Of a stretch of 64,000 nucleotides of DNA, positions 45,436-56,344 are shown one piece after another. Each line of letters opens with the position of its first letter. Position 1 is the first letter of the stretch. Both the position numbers and the translations under genes were made by a program. Source of the DNA: Scopulariopsis brevicaulis (Eukaryota > Ascomycota > Sordariomycetes > Microascales > Microascaceae); contig JAGFNX010000257.1 in the NCBI GenBank assembly GCA_017657125.1, forward strand, positions 1 to 64,000, written 5' to 3'. Below the pieces are notes generated by a model. That model was not told where the DNA came from, searched no databases, and was given only the letters and a program-made list of their open reading frames with translations.

Positions 45436-48400
45436 TCACGCAGCGTCCAGCCTCTGAGCCTCACACATCTTAGCATATACTCCCCCCTTACTAACCAACT
45501 CCCCATGCCTCCCCGCCTCCACGATCCTTCCCCCATGAAAGACGTAGATGCAGCTCGCCTCCCTTACCGTCGAGAGCCGGTGCGCCACCGCAACAGTAAT
45601 CCTCTCCCCACCCGCCGCCTCCCTCAGTGCACCCTGCACGAGCCTCTCCGACTCAACATCCAGCGCGCTTGTCGCCTCATCGAGCAGGAGGACGTTCGGT
45701 TTCCGCGCCAGTGCCCGCGCGATGGCTATCCGCTGCCTCTGTCCGCCTGAGAGCTGGCTTCCGCCTTCCCCACAGGGTGTGTCTAGCCCCTCGGGGAGCG
45801 AAGAGACAAGGTCCCAGACGTTGGCGGCGCGGCACGCCTCTTCCAGTGCGTCTTCTGACGCTGCCTCCGTCGCGTTGAGGTCTGGGATTCCCTGGGAGAT
45901 GTTGTCGCGGATCGTGCCGGGGAAGAGCGTCGGTTCTTGCTGCACTAGGGCTACGTGTTTGCGGTAGAGGAGGGGGTTGATAGACGGGAGGGGCGCGGAG
46001 TCGATGGTTATGGCGCCGCTTGTTGGGTCGTAGAAGCGTTCTAGGAGGGAGATCATGGTGCTCTTCCCGCAGCCGGAGGCGCCTACGAAAGCTACGAAGT
46101 CGCCTCGTTGAATCTATAAGGGATAGTGTAAGTGAACATAGTTCGGTCCAGAACCCGACACCACCGGAGAGCAGGGGGCAGGCCTTTCTTCGAGCACTTA
46201 CCGACAGAGACACGCCCTTGAGAACCCGGTTGTCTGGCGCCAGGGGGTACGAGAACTCCACGTCTTGCAAATCATAGGAGCGGCACTCATGCTCGGGTCC
46301 CACTTCGCGGTTACCCTCAGTCTCACGGATGGTCCCCTCGAGTCCGTCGAGCCAGAAGTAGTAGTTGGCAGCCTGATTGGCCTTGGAGAAGCCTGGAAGC
46401 CGTCAGTAACTCGATTCCTAGCGTCGCTTGGACCAGGACTCACTGCTGGCGAAGCTAAAGGCCAGTGCGGTGGCTTGGCCGGAGAAGTAGACGCCCATAA
46501 ACGACACGATGAATTGGTAAAAGGTGATTTCCCCGTCGTTGATGAGCTTTGATCCCCACCTGTTCCGCAATAAATCAGCCGAATTACTCTACAAGGTTCC
46601 TCAAAATCAGGGAGCAAAGACTTACCAGAATCCCAGGGCAAGCACAAAGTACTCGACAGACTGCGTGAGGGAGAACCAGCTCATCATATGGAACATGGGC
46701 CCGCTCGCCCTCGAAATGGCTATATCGAGCTCACCGACGTACTTCTTCAGCACGGCGCTCTCGATAGCAAGCGACGAGACAGTCCGGATCCCCGTGATCG
46801 CCTCCGAAGCCACCGACGCGCTCGCCGCCAGCCTCTTCCCCATCTCATCATCCATCCTACCCTCGAGTCCAACACGCGCGTAGCCCGCTAGCATCATAGG
46901 CGGCAAGCCGGCGAAGACGCCGACCAGCCCTAGCTTCCAGGACACGGCGATGGCGAGGACGCTCGATGCCAGGATGTTGATGGCGGACATTAGGACTATT
47001 GCGACGGTGAAGCCCATTAGCTCTAGGATGGCCTGCGGGTAGGAATCGAGACGGCTGATGAGAGCGCCGACGGTGTTTTCGGGGCGGTCGAAGAATTGGA
47101 GGTCCTGACGGAGGAAGGAGTCTAGGATCTCTCGACGCATCTTTTTGCTGAGGGTCTATGTGATACGGTCGCGTCAGTGTCGTGATGCAGGACTGGGAAC
47201 GGGGTTTCCTTGCCGCGTTAAAGACGATGAGGTCTTACCTGCGCGATGGTATTGGTTGACCAGCCCATGACAAAGTATATGACGAGGATGCCGAGCGACA
47301 TGACGAAGAACATCAGCGAGATGAAGTTGCCGCGGGCGACCATGTCTGGGGAGGTAAAGACGCTCATGATGTTGCCTAGCAAGAGGGCTTGCCCAGGGTT
47401 GACGGCGGCTGCGAGTGACATTATGGTAAGCAAGTGTAACGGCAGTGCCCTGCTCTCAGGAAGGGCTAGGGAGTCTTTCTTAGACGAGACAACTCACCTC
47501 CTCCGATGCACGTGGTTATCGTGACCGCGAACCAGAACCAGATATCGGGCGTCCCTCTCAAGAGTTTCCAAATGCTGTGGATAATGCCCATCTTTTCGTA
47601 CAAGTCGTGGTCTTCCCTGTCCTTCAGTGCCGCTACTTTTTGTGCCTCGGCCGTCCGGATCCTGGCAAGAGACTGGGCACGGTCAACATCGCCGTCCTCC
47701 TTTTCTGAAGCCTCATCGGAAGTGCTAGTGGCCCTCGGGCCTTCACTCTTCTCAATGTCAGCCGGTGCCAGGTCCTGGGACTTGACGAGAGCGGCGTAGC
47801 TTCCGTCTGCGGCCACCAGCTCCTCGTGACGCCCCTGCTCCACGATCCTACCCCTGTCCATGACCACGATATTATCCGCATTGCGAATAGTCGCAAGCTT
47901 ATGCGCAATAACGACGGTCGTCCGGTTCTCTGAGATGCTGTCTAGAGCCCTCTGTACGATACCCTCGGCGTGAGGATCCAGGGCGCTCGTACTCTCGTCG
48001 AGCAGCAGGATCTTGGGCTCCGAAATGACGCTGCGCGCAATGGCAATCCGCTGCTTCTGCCCTCCCGAGAGAAGGCCGCCCCTCTCCCCGACGCGCGTGT
48101 CGTATCCCTGCGGGAGGTCTCGGATAAAGTCGTGGGCAAACGCAAGCTTCGCGGCCTCTTGGACGCGCTGCATCTGGTCTTCATGCGATGCTGTCTCCTA
48201 TTTTGTTCCGAGGAGACCGTTGGCGATGTTCTCGAATGCGCTTCCGTTGAAGAGCACCGGTTCCTGGATCCGTCAGAGGGGTGTTTTGGAAGTCTAGCAC
48301 TTTGGGGGTCTTGCCTGTTGGACTAGACGGACGTTGGTCCGCAGCCACTTCAGGTTGAGCTGGCTAATATCCTTGCCGTCTAGGGAGATTCTGCCTTGAC

Positions 48401-49983
48401 TAGGGTTATACCACCGTTCAAGCAAGCCGACGATTGTGCTTTTTCCTGAGCCGGATTGTCCCTTTTCCCGCTTAATTAGAAGCTTTCACGACTAACACGA
48501 TCGGAGACAACTCACCACCAACGCTGTGACCTTGCCTGCGGGTATATTTAGAGTAAAGTCTTCCAAGACGGTGACATCTGGGCGTGTGGGATAGCTGAAA
48601 TTGATACCATGCAGGTCAATGGTGCCGGCAGTTTCCTCAGGCTTGTTCCCTGACTCGTCAAAAGGGTCGATCTCGGACTCCCTATCAATGAGAGCGAATA
48701 ACTCCGAAGCTGCGGTTGCCGCGCGGCTGAAGGCAACCATGTGCGGCGCTATTTGCATGACGGTACTCGCCGCCATGATGACGGAGAAAAGAACACTGAT
48801 GTCTTTGTTAGCCGGGGTCTCCATGACGGAATGACAGTCTGAGGGGAGACGGTACTTACACGAAGACGGTTCCGAGGTCGGAAATTTCGCCGCGGTCGAG
48901 CATGGCGATTCCCTGCCAGAACGCCAGTCCCATGCCGGCGTAGATGACGAAGTACTGTCCTCCGAATACGATTCCGTAGAGTTTATTCTTCCTCATCCCC
49001 TGGGTGTACGCGTCCTGAAGGTAAGACTCGTACTTGGCCATTACCCTCGGCCGAAGGCCAAAAGCCTGGAGTGTCCGGACCCCCCCGAGGACGCTCTCGG
49101 CATAACTTCCGGCCTGAGCGTAGACCTGCAGGATCTTGGTCTCCATCATGGCGTCGACCCCTCCGGCTGTGCCCAGCACAATGAGCAGAGTCGGCACCAT
49201 GAAGATGAGGATCAGTGTGAGCTTCCATTGCGTGACGAAGGCAATCACGAATGCCGCGACAAAGGTGGAGACGGCTTGGATAGCGATGCCGAGTTTCTCT
49301 GCGATGCCAGACTGGATGAGCTTGCCGTTCGTGGTCGCCTGCTGGGATATGGAGCCCGAGGCGCCGCGGTCGTAGTAGGCGATCTCTTGGCTGAGGGCGG
49401 CGCGTAGATAGCTTTGTCGGACGTTGCGGGTTAGGTGGTACGCGACGTATGTGAAGAGGGAGGCGTAGATGTAGGTGGCCACAAGTCGGGCGATGCCTAT
49501 GTAGACGAAGTAGAGACTGGTTGTATTAGCACATGACTCTTGCCGTCGTCTAGAAGTAGAAGAGGGTGGGTGATGCTCTTACGCCGACGTCCGCACGGCG
49601 GACATGAAATTTTCAGGCATCGAATCCGCGTCTGAGAAGCTAAAGTCGCTGAGTAGTGTTAAGAACTGCCCCATGACCAAGTTGACCATGGCGAGAGCAA
49701 CGCCGGATGCAATAGCAGCTATGAGGGCAATGCATTCAAGGACGTATAGCTTGGTATCGCCAAAGGTGAAGACTCTCTGCAGAATCAATTATCCCAGTCA
49801 GCCACAACTCACAGGTGAGGATGCAGCTGTTAGCTCTACGGCTGGACTTACCAGGAAGCCATTCGTGCCCTTCTTCTTCTCGGCGGGCTCATCATTTTGT
49901 TTCTCGGATTTGATTGGAACCTCAGAATCATTGGATGCTCGGGTGGGCTTCTCGGTCTCTCGAGGGTCAAAACGAGCCGCCAT
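45436..49983 (-). CDS. Full-length ABCB (MDR-type) transporter with an in-frame TAG at codon 492
   Basis: Eleven exons: 49983-49852, 49776-49583, 49516-48860, 48795-48516, 48461-48315, 48263-47498, 47408-47239, 47155-46626, 46559-46444, 46392-46202 and 46113-45436. All phases agree and the sum is 1287 codons, the usual length of TMD-NBD-TMD-NBD exporters. NBD1 has GQSGSGKST (422-430), LSGGQ (535-539) and ILLLDE (555-560); NBD2 has GASGCGKST (1072-1080), LSGGQ and LLLDEATSALD. Six membrane helices precede each NBD. The only defect is TAG at 48200-48198, between GLLGTK and ETASHED, where I recall Trp or Tyr in relatives. Intron 5 (48314-48264) is GC-AG. As read, translation would stop inside NBD1 at 491 residues. 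The family exports drugs, toxins or pheromone-like lipopeptides. The divergent Zn2Cys6 gene is a likely regulator. Confidence 0.9.
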
Positions 49984-50667
49984 CTTGTTATCTCTGTGTC
50001 GGGGTGTAATACATGTAGGAAAGGACAAAAGGAGCGGACGATTGGCACAAGATGTGGAGCTTGCTTGATCTGGCGAAACACAGTGAAATGTAAAACGATC
50101 TAATTAGAATAAGGAACGGGAATAAGAAAGTAAGATGAATTGCAAAGAACGTGTTTAGGGAAAGGGGATGGATGTGTAGAAGACGAGAAGAGAGTAGACG
50201 ATCACGGTTATATTGAAAGACGTCCCTGGATCTTTGCCTTGACATGAACCCCCTGTTCCATATTTTCTTCCCAATGCCTCGGGGGCTTGGAGGCTATCAC
50301 GTCCGCCCCCAAAACCTGGGTATCTTGATGTTAGATCCATCAGAGTGCTTCAGGGGAAGTCAATGCAGAGGGCGGAGCGGAGCCTCCGAGCCTCCGAAGC
50401 TCCGAGTCCCAGCGCCAAGCCCCGCGCCGCTGCGGCGCCCCTAAAAGTGGGGCTCGGAGTTCGGAGCCCCAAGCCCATATGACGCCGCCATCTCTTCGGA
50501 CCCAACGTTCCATCGAGCTCCGATACCTCTGCCTGAGCCAACACCAGTTCGTGACCCTACACGCCTCGCTAACTAGTGGGGTCTTCGGAGGACGGAGGGA
50601 ACGAATTGACGCCGCCGAACACAACGTATGTACCGGGCAGCAGTGACTGGGCGCTCGCTCATCCCCG
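49984..50667. other. Divergent promoter of ABC transporter and Zn2Cys6 genes
   Basis: 685 bp between the two starts, holding the TCCGA motif array annotated separately and a GC-rich potential hairpin at about 50424-50438 (GCGCCGC-T-GCGGCGC). No gene. Confidence 0.6.
50385..50589. promoter_or_regulatory. Cluster of TCCGA/TCGGA motifs, candidate Zn2Cys6 operator
   Basis: TCCGA occurs at 50385, 50393, 50401 and 50519 and its complement TCGGA at 50454, 50461, 50496 and 50585: eight copies in 205 bp where about 0.4 are expected by chance. Three forward and two reverse copies flank a GC-rich palindrome, forming a larger inverted repeat. Zn2Cys6 proteins bind CGG-type half sites, often in pairs. 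Confidence 0.5.
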
Positions 50668-53362
50668 ATGGAAGAAGAACCGGATGCCTCGTTGTCGCGG
50701 GCTGAAGAGAACGAAGAACAGAACCCTGCCGTAGCCGAGAAGTTGGCGGTGAGCTCCAATGCACCTTCCATGTGTTAAGTCATATCACGTGGCTGACATC
50801 CTTTCGAAAATAGTGTCATCGCTGTCGCCAGCGCAAGGTGAAGACATGCCTCGGGAACCTACATGGTTATCGGTTTTTAATTCCTCATCCAGGTAAAATG
50901 CGACAGGGGTTGCCCTTGTTCTCACTGCATCAAAGCTGGGGCACGATGCTCGTACGCAACCGGCCCCAAGCCTCGGGAGAGGCGGCAGAGGGTTATGGTC
51001 TCGAAGACGTAGTAAGTAACAAGTCCCAGTGAGGCGAAATGCTATACTAACACTCATGAAGTGATTCCAAGCTGGATGAGATATCAAGAAAGATCGACGA
51101 GCTCAGCCAGAGAATGAGCCAGTTGAGCCATGAGCCGAGAAAAAGCAGAACCTCCAAACCCCTCGACTTTTCAGACCCCCTCAACATCAGCCAGGAGCAC
51201 TGCTCTCCCTCGTTCGGACCAACGCCATCGTCTTCCTCACTTGGATCCACGCCAAACCCAGGGTCCCTGCCGTATAATCCCACCGGCGAGGTCCGAGAAG
51301 CGCACCGAACGTCCAGAGCAGAGTATGAGGGCGAGTCCTCACTCTTCGCTCACGCTGTATTCGCGAGTCGGTTCCTGCAGAATGCCATCGACAACACCAC
51401 CAACCCCGAAGTTGCGCACGGAATGAAAACCGTCCTCGACGGCCTCAGGAACGCCGTTAACTCCGGGAAGCAACAGTCCGATGCCCCCGAGAACCTGTAT
51501 CCCCACGCCCAGGCGCTCCCACCCGGCTCGACGACACGCAACCTCCCATTGCCGCCCATCGACAAGGTCTTCGCGTGCCTGCGTATGGCGAGGGAATGTC
51601 CGCAAGTGGCCACGCTATGGTTGGGGGACTACATCAGGCCCGCCCAGTTCAACGACTACTTGATCAAGGTCGCGTCGCCTGGTCCGGCCACCGAGGCTGA
51701 CTTGATCATCGTCCATTGCGGTCTTTACTGGCTGTTCTGCGAGTGCTCCAAGGCCGTGGACGACGAGGAAGCGAAGCGTGACTACGACGCGCAGGCTTCC
51801 GTGTGCATGGCGAATCTAGAGACTGTCCTTTCCGACCTCCGCTTTCACCAGCAGACGAATCTGGACTTTTCGTATGCGATGGGCATGGCGGTAAGCTGCC
51901 TTCCTATTCCTGCGAGGACCAATCGAAACTCCAAGGCCCCGTTCTGACTGACCATCTACTAGTCACTCTACTGCCTCCAGAAGAGCAAACCATCCGCCGC
52001 TTGGAACTTTATCACCTCAGCCTCACACATGATACAGGCTCTCGGCTTGCAACATAACACGCCCGCAACAAGCACTGGCGGGCCAGAAGAAAAGGCCCAG
52101 AAGAAAGACCTGTTCTGGACCATATACATGACAGAGAAGATGCTCTCGCTACGCCTAGGCCGCTCATCGACATTTCGAGACCAAGACATCACCCTCCCTC
52201 GTCCCGGCACAGAGCGTCTCTCCGGTACATTTTTAGCCAAGCTGGCCCCGGGGTGGATCAACGTGGCGAGTATACAGGGGAGGATATACGACGAGATCTA
52301 TAGTCCAGGGGCCCTCATGCAGCCGCCGCATGTCCGGGCGTCTCGGGCCCGGGCTCTGGCGGCCGAGTTGAAGACCGTTATGCAGCGTGCGCAAGATATC
52401 CATGTGAGTTTATTCGCTACGTACCCGGACTACGAAGTCTTCTCGTCCCACAACCCATCCAGACAGCACTGACGGTTGACTGGTCACAGGACCATTACGA
52501 GGCGAACGAGGGCCAGATTCTGGGACTGGATTTTCACGAGATAGCGAGACGATCCGACCGAGTCATCGGCCTGTCGATGCTTACGCTTATCTACCGGAGT
52601 ATCACCCCAGGGATGCCATCGACCTCTGCATTCTGTCAGGAATGCATCGACGCCGCGAGAGATACCCTCCAAGAGCACGACCGGTGCGTAGCGGTGATTG
52701 CCAAGGCGCGAGGGAAGACGATCTTCCTCGAAGCATACATCAACTGGTACACCATTAATAACTTCCCATTCTCGGTCATGTCTCTCGACCATATTATTCT
52801 GACGCGAAGATACAGGACCATCACGCACTCCCCCTTCATACCCTTCATTATCCTCTTCTGCCACACAATTGAGACGTCCTCGGCCCCGGACCTGGAGAAC
52901 ATGAGACGTCTAGTCGAGACGCTTGAGTCCACTTCGAGCTCCCACGCGCAGAGGACATGTGACAGGCAACGCCGCCTCTTCAAGGCGCTGTATGACGTTG
53001 CAGCAAAATACGTCGAGGTCCAGTCCCGCGCGGACGGGCAGGGGATGTCGTGGGCTATGGCTCGGCAGGAGTACACTGATACATTTGCCGGTGCGGGCTG
53101 CGGTGTAAGGGTCGGTACGCTGGACCCTGCAGGGGCTGTGGGAGACCCGGGGACGACGAGTGTTGTGGATGCTCAAAGCCACATGCCGTCGGATGGCGGG
53201 GCTAATGGGGACGGAACAGGGCTTGTGGGTGGTCTGGGAGGGCCTTTGGGGTTGCAGAACGCATTTTGGGATGGGGATACGGAGATGGATCTCGAGGGAG
53301 CTCAGCTTTGGGACTGGTTTAACAAGAACCAGTCTATTATGAGGATGCTCGAGGATACGTAG
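50668..53362 (+). CDS. Zn(II)2Cys6 fungal-specific transcription factor
   Basis: Seven exons: 50668-50748, 50814-50837, 50893-51011, 51062-51890, 51963-52403, 52490-52746 and 52816-53362, giving 765 residues. The binuclear zinc cluster is complete at residues 28-54 with six Cys: CHRCRQRK comes from a 24-nt exon and VKCDRGCPCSHCIKAGARC from the next. A linker coiled coil follows (KLDEISRKIDELSQRMSQL). The fungal_trans middle homology region lies near residues 240-430 (LWLGDYIRPAQFNDYL...SLYCLQKSKPSAAWNFITSASHMIQALGL...KKDLFWTIYMTEKMLSLRLGR). The last intron (69 nt) is in frame and stop-free. Divergent pairing with the ABC transporter suggests it controls that gene. Upstream start Met chosen because it is the only one in frame with the zinc cluster. 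Confidence 0.92.
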
Positions 53363-53955
53363 GACAAGAGCGGTCATGGTCTGCCGGAGTTCTAGAGGTG
53401 TCGTGGTGTTGTAGACCTGGTTGGCTTCCATCAGAGGGGCTAGTTACGCCATGATAGCCGAGTGCCATCGACATACAGACGGATCGTGTGTATCTATAGG
53501 GCTTCATGTCCGGCGCTAAAGGAATGAATACGCCGCATCCCGTCGGTATATCTTGCTAGTAATTGGGCGCCGGCTTCCAATTTTTTGAAGAATACAACCA
53601 ACGATGCCGCCTGAGGTTCTAATTATTACGAGGTACGCTGCACTTATTTACGACCGTGAACTATTCTGTTGCATTCGGAGTCGTATTCCATCAGGATGCC
53701 TCTTGAGAGAGTCGGGTCCCTGGATATCAACACCGGAATATCCCACTTACACGGTGGCTACCCTCGGGTGATGCTAACATGGAACCGAATACCCGTAGCC
53801 ACTATACCAGGGGCGCCTACGAGTTCGTCGCTCATGCCCATCGCAGGATTCTTGAAGGCCAGGACACGCGTACGGGGGGCACAGGACAGAGGGCCGTGTA
53901 AGTGCATGCAAAGAATAGCCCGCTCCTGTGATCCGTATGCAGCCAGACCCCAACC
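53363..53955. other. Convergent spacer, no gene seen
   Basis: Between the transcription factor and sugar-transporter 3' ends; AT-rich near 53570-53650. Confidence 0.5.
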
Positions 53956-55671
53956 TCAACCCGGAACCGCATCTCTCTCTAGCCCATCCCTAATCCCCAT
54001 GGCCAACCAAACAGCTACTACTCCCGCCGCCCCCGAAACCCCAAACAGCACCGCGAAGCTCGGGTCCCCCGGGATCCCCCTATCCCGCTGGCAGACCGCA
54101 AAGACACCTAGCGCCACGACCGAGGAGGCCGCTTGCGCGACGCACACTACGACGTTGTGGATCCCGAAGACGGCGCCCACGCGGTTCCGCATCGAGGCAT
54201 CCCCATTCTCGTCCTGTGACGCATCGTCGAGAAGCGCAGGCACGTCGGGCGTGGAATCGGTCGAACTAGCAGAGTCGGCAGGAGGGGGACCCGGGGCCGC
54301 ATGCGTCTCGGCGCCGATGATGGCAAAGGGTGCCCATGCGCTGAGGGCCCAGGTATATCCCAGAGCCGCAATGGCCACGACCGCAGCCTCGACGGAGCGT
54401 ATGAGGGGTGCGGAGAGGAGAGCGGTTGCCTGGAGGGCGAGGGAGGCGATCCAGGCGCGCTTTAGGGTGAGGGGTGGTATTCTCAGTCTGGAGAACATCC
54501 CCTCACCAGTGCTATCATTCCCGTCGCGTGTATCCGACGCCAGGGTCGATGAGCGAGACAGAGATGCCGCGGAATCTCGAGTCTCCGCATCATACGTCGG
54601 CGTAACAACCACCGGCGCAAGAACCGTAGAGAAAAGCATGACAACCGCATTCCACGCCAGCGCTCTCGCCCCCCTCCTCGTCCCCTCCTCAAACAGCGCG
54701 TCCAGCTCCTCCCGGCCCATGCCCGGATTCTCCCGCAGGAAAGGCGCGGCGTAGATCTCCGCTACCCACACGGAGCCATAGAATAAGACAGGGAAGAAGG
54801 CGAAGCACGCGAAGGCCTGGACAGCGAAGAGGGTTTTGATTTGCGGAGGCAGGATCTTGAGGGTTGAGAGGAGTCTCCCGCCGACGGACTTTTCGTCCGT
54901 TGGGCTGCGCTGTCTCGGGTCCTCCTCCGACACGAACCCCGCACTCATGAGGACTGTGAGGAAAAGCGTGATGCTCGAGAGTGCGCAGAGAACCTTGAAG
55001 TGCGAGCCGCCTAGAAAAGGGAGGTACCTCGCCAGGTCAAGCGAGCCGGCGAGGAACCCCGCGAGGGACCCCACGGCCGTAATCCGCGACGCCATGGCGT
55101 TCGCCGCCTCCTGCTGGTGCCTCGGCGCGCAATCCGTAATCAACGCGCGAATCGAAGCCTCCACGACGTTGAGCCCAAAGTTCAGCGCGTAGACACCCGC
55201 CACCGCCACGGCCTTCACAATCCACACACTGTCAGCCGTGCCGAGCGGGGAGGTGAGTTCCCTCACCCACGCAAGCCCCAGCATGGACAGAACTGTCACC
55301 CCCGTCCCGGCGAGTAGATAAGGCCGCCGGCGACCCCACGGGACCCGACTACCATCGCTCAGCGCGCCGATGTAGGGCTGGACGAGGATGCCCATGAGAG
55401 GGCCAGCGAACCATGTTGGCGCGAGGAGGGGCTTCGGGATGCCGAGGGTGAGGAGGTAGCTGGAGCCGGCAGAAAACTCGACGGACCAGGCGGTTTGGAG
55501 GCCGCCAATGGGGAGGGCGAGGAGGAGGAGGTAGGCTGCGCTGCGGGATGGTTCGTGGGGGTTGGGTGTATGGTTTGGGAGGAGGGGGGTTGTTTCGCGC
55601 ATGTTGGGACTCGGTGGTGTAAGAGGGTATGTTGTTGGAGAGATGATGGGGCCGCTGGGTGGTAGGTACAA
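53956..55671 (-). CDS. GPH-family sugar (sucrose/alpha-glucoside) transporter
   Basis: Single-exon ORF of 571 residues with about 12 helices. Motifs of the SUT/GPH group: GLQTAWSVEFSAGSSYLLTLGI, GPLMGILVQPYIGALSDGSRVPWGRRRPYLLAG, NVVEASIRALITDCAPRHQQEAANAMASRITAVGSLAGFLAG, and a final HNVVVCVAQAASSVVALGVF. A 60-residue acidic/Ser-rich loop sits between helices 10 and 11. It is related to S. pombe Sut1 and plant sucrose carriers, which are H+-coupled; the sugar is not certain. An alternative start is Met24 (RETTPLLPN), which keeps the usual N-terminal PLL motif. Confidence 0.9.
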   Translation of the reverse strand: MYLPPSGPIISPTTYPLTPPSPNMRETTPLLPNHTPNPHEPSRSAAYLLLLALPIGGLQTAWSVEFSAGSSYLLTLGIPKPLLAPTWFAGPLMGILVQPYIGALSDGSRVPWGRRRPYLLAGTGVTVLSMLGLAWVRELTSPLGTADSVWIVKAVAVAGVYALNFGLNVVEASIRALITDCAPRHQQEAANAMASRITAVGSLAGFLAGSLDLARYLPFLGGSHFKVLCALSSITLFLTVLMSAGFVSEEDPRQRSPTDEKSVGGRLLSTLKILPPQIKTLFAVQAFACFAFFPVLFYGSVWVAEIYAAPFLRENPGMGREELDALFEEGTRRGARALAWNAVVMLFSTVLAPVVVTPTYDAETRDSAASLSRSSTLASDTRDGNDSTGEGMFSRLRIPPLTLKRAWIASLALQATALLSAPLIRSVEAAVVAIAALGYTWALSAWAPFAIIGAETHAAPGPPPADSASSTDSTPDVPALLDDASQDENGDASMRNRVGAVFGIHNVVVCVAQAASSVVALGVFAVCQRDRGIPGDPSFAVLFGVSGAAGVVAVWLAMGIRDGLERDAVPG

Positions 55672-56344
55672 CGCCCCGAGGTGCGGGGAACACCAACTGC
55701 GAACCGCACCCTACTATTAAACTTTGTCTCAGCTGCCACCCCACGTTCTCATATCAAAGCACGATATATCGCACTGCTTCCTGCCAACAGAAATGGCGAG
55801 TAGTTGGGAATGCTTTAGTACGTAGTAAAGATACCAAGAGAACGCTCCAAGTGCTTTTGTTGAACCGGGATGGCGGCCGGTCAAGCTCGGCTCATGAGCC
55901 CAGAGACATGGCGTAGCCCATGGGCGAAGCATAGTAAACTGAGCATAGTCGGTATAAATAGACCCTGTTTCACAAGCTCGACTTTATGACCATTATCCCG
56001 TCGAGTATCAAGTGCCAGACGCACGAGCTCAAGACAGTTCCCCGAGTTCCCGCAGGTCTGTACCTGGATTCGGGGTGTTAGAGCTTCGAGGAAACGAAGC
56101 TTCGTTGCATGTCTCTTAACATCAACGGCCAACATCTTCTCAAGTTGGCGTCTGCGGTCATGCGTGCGTCGAAATAGGGCGCCAGCTTCCGCCCCTCCGA
56201 GATTGTTGCAAGTGACCGTTTGGGCTGCATCTAGGCAGCAAGGCATCTCTTCTCGGGGTACTCACGGAAAGGCGCTCCCCTAATACGCAGCTGAGCCATC
56301 TTACTCCCACACAATACACTCGCCCTTTTATTTCACCGCCAGCC
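55672..56344. other. Divergent promoter region, no gene seen
   Basis: Between the sugar transporter start and the kinase-like pseudogene; no convincing ORF. Confidence 0.5.

Noticed and set aside
48181..48263. Short intron that would remove the TAG from the ABC gene
   Set aside because: GT donors near 48220 with AG acceptors near 48173 or 48187 give wrong phase or introns too short (27-44 nt), and would delete conserved sequence.
52747..52815. Continuous exon through the last intron of the Zn2Cys6 gene
   Set aside because: The segment is open but interrupts the conserved INW-TITHSPFIPF stretch, and has a good GTACAC donor, CTGACG branch and ATACAG acceptor, so splicing is the better reading.
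53669..54754. 361-codon plus-strand ORF overlapping the sugar transporter
   Set aside because: Antisense to a confident membrane transporter; Ala/Thr/Ser-rich shadow.
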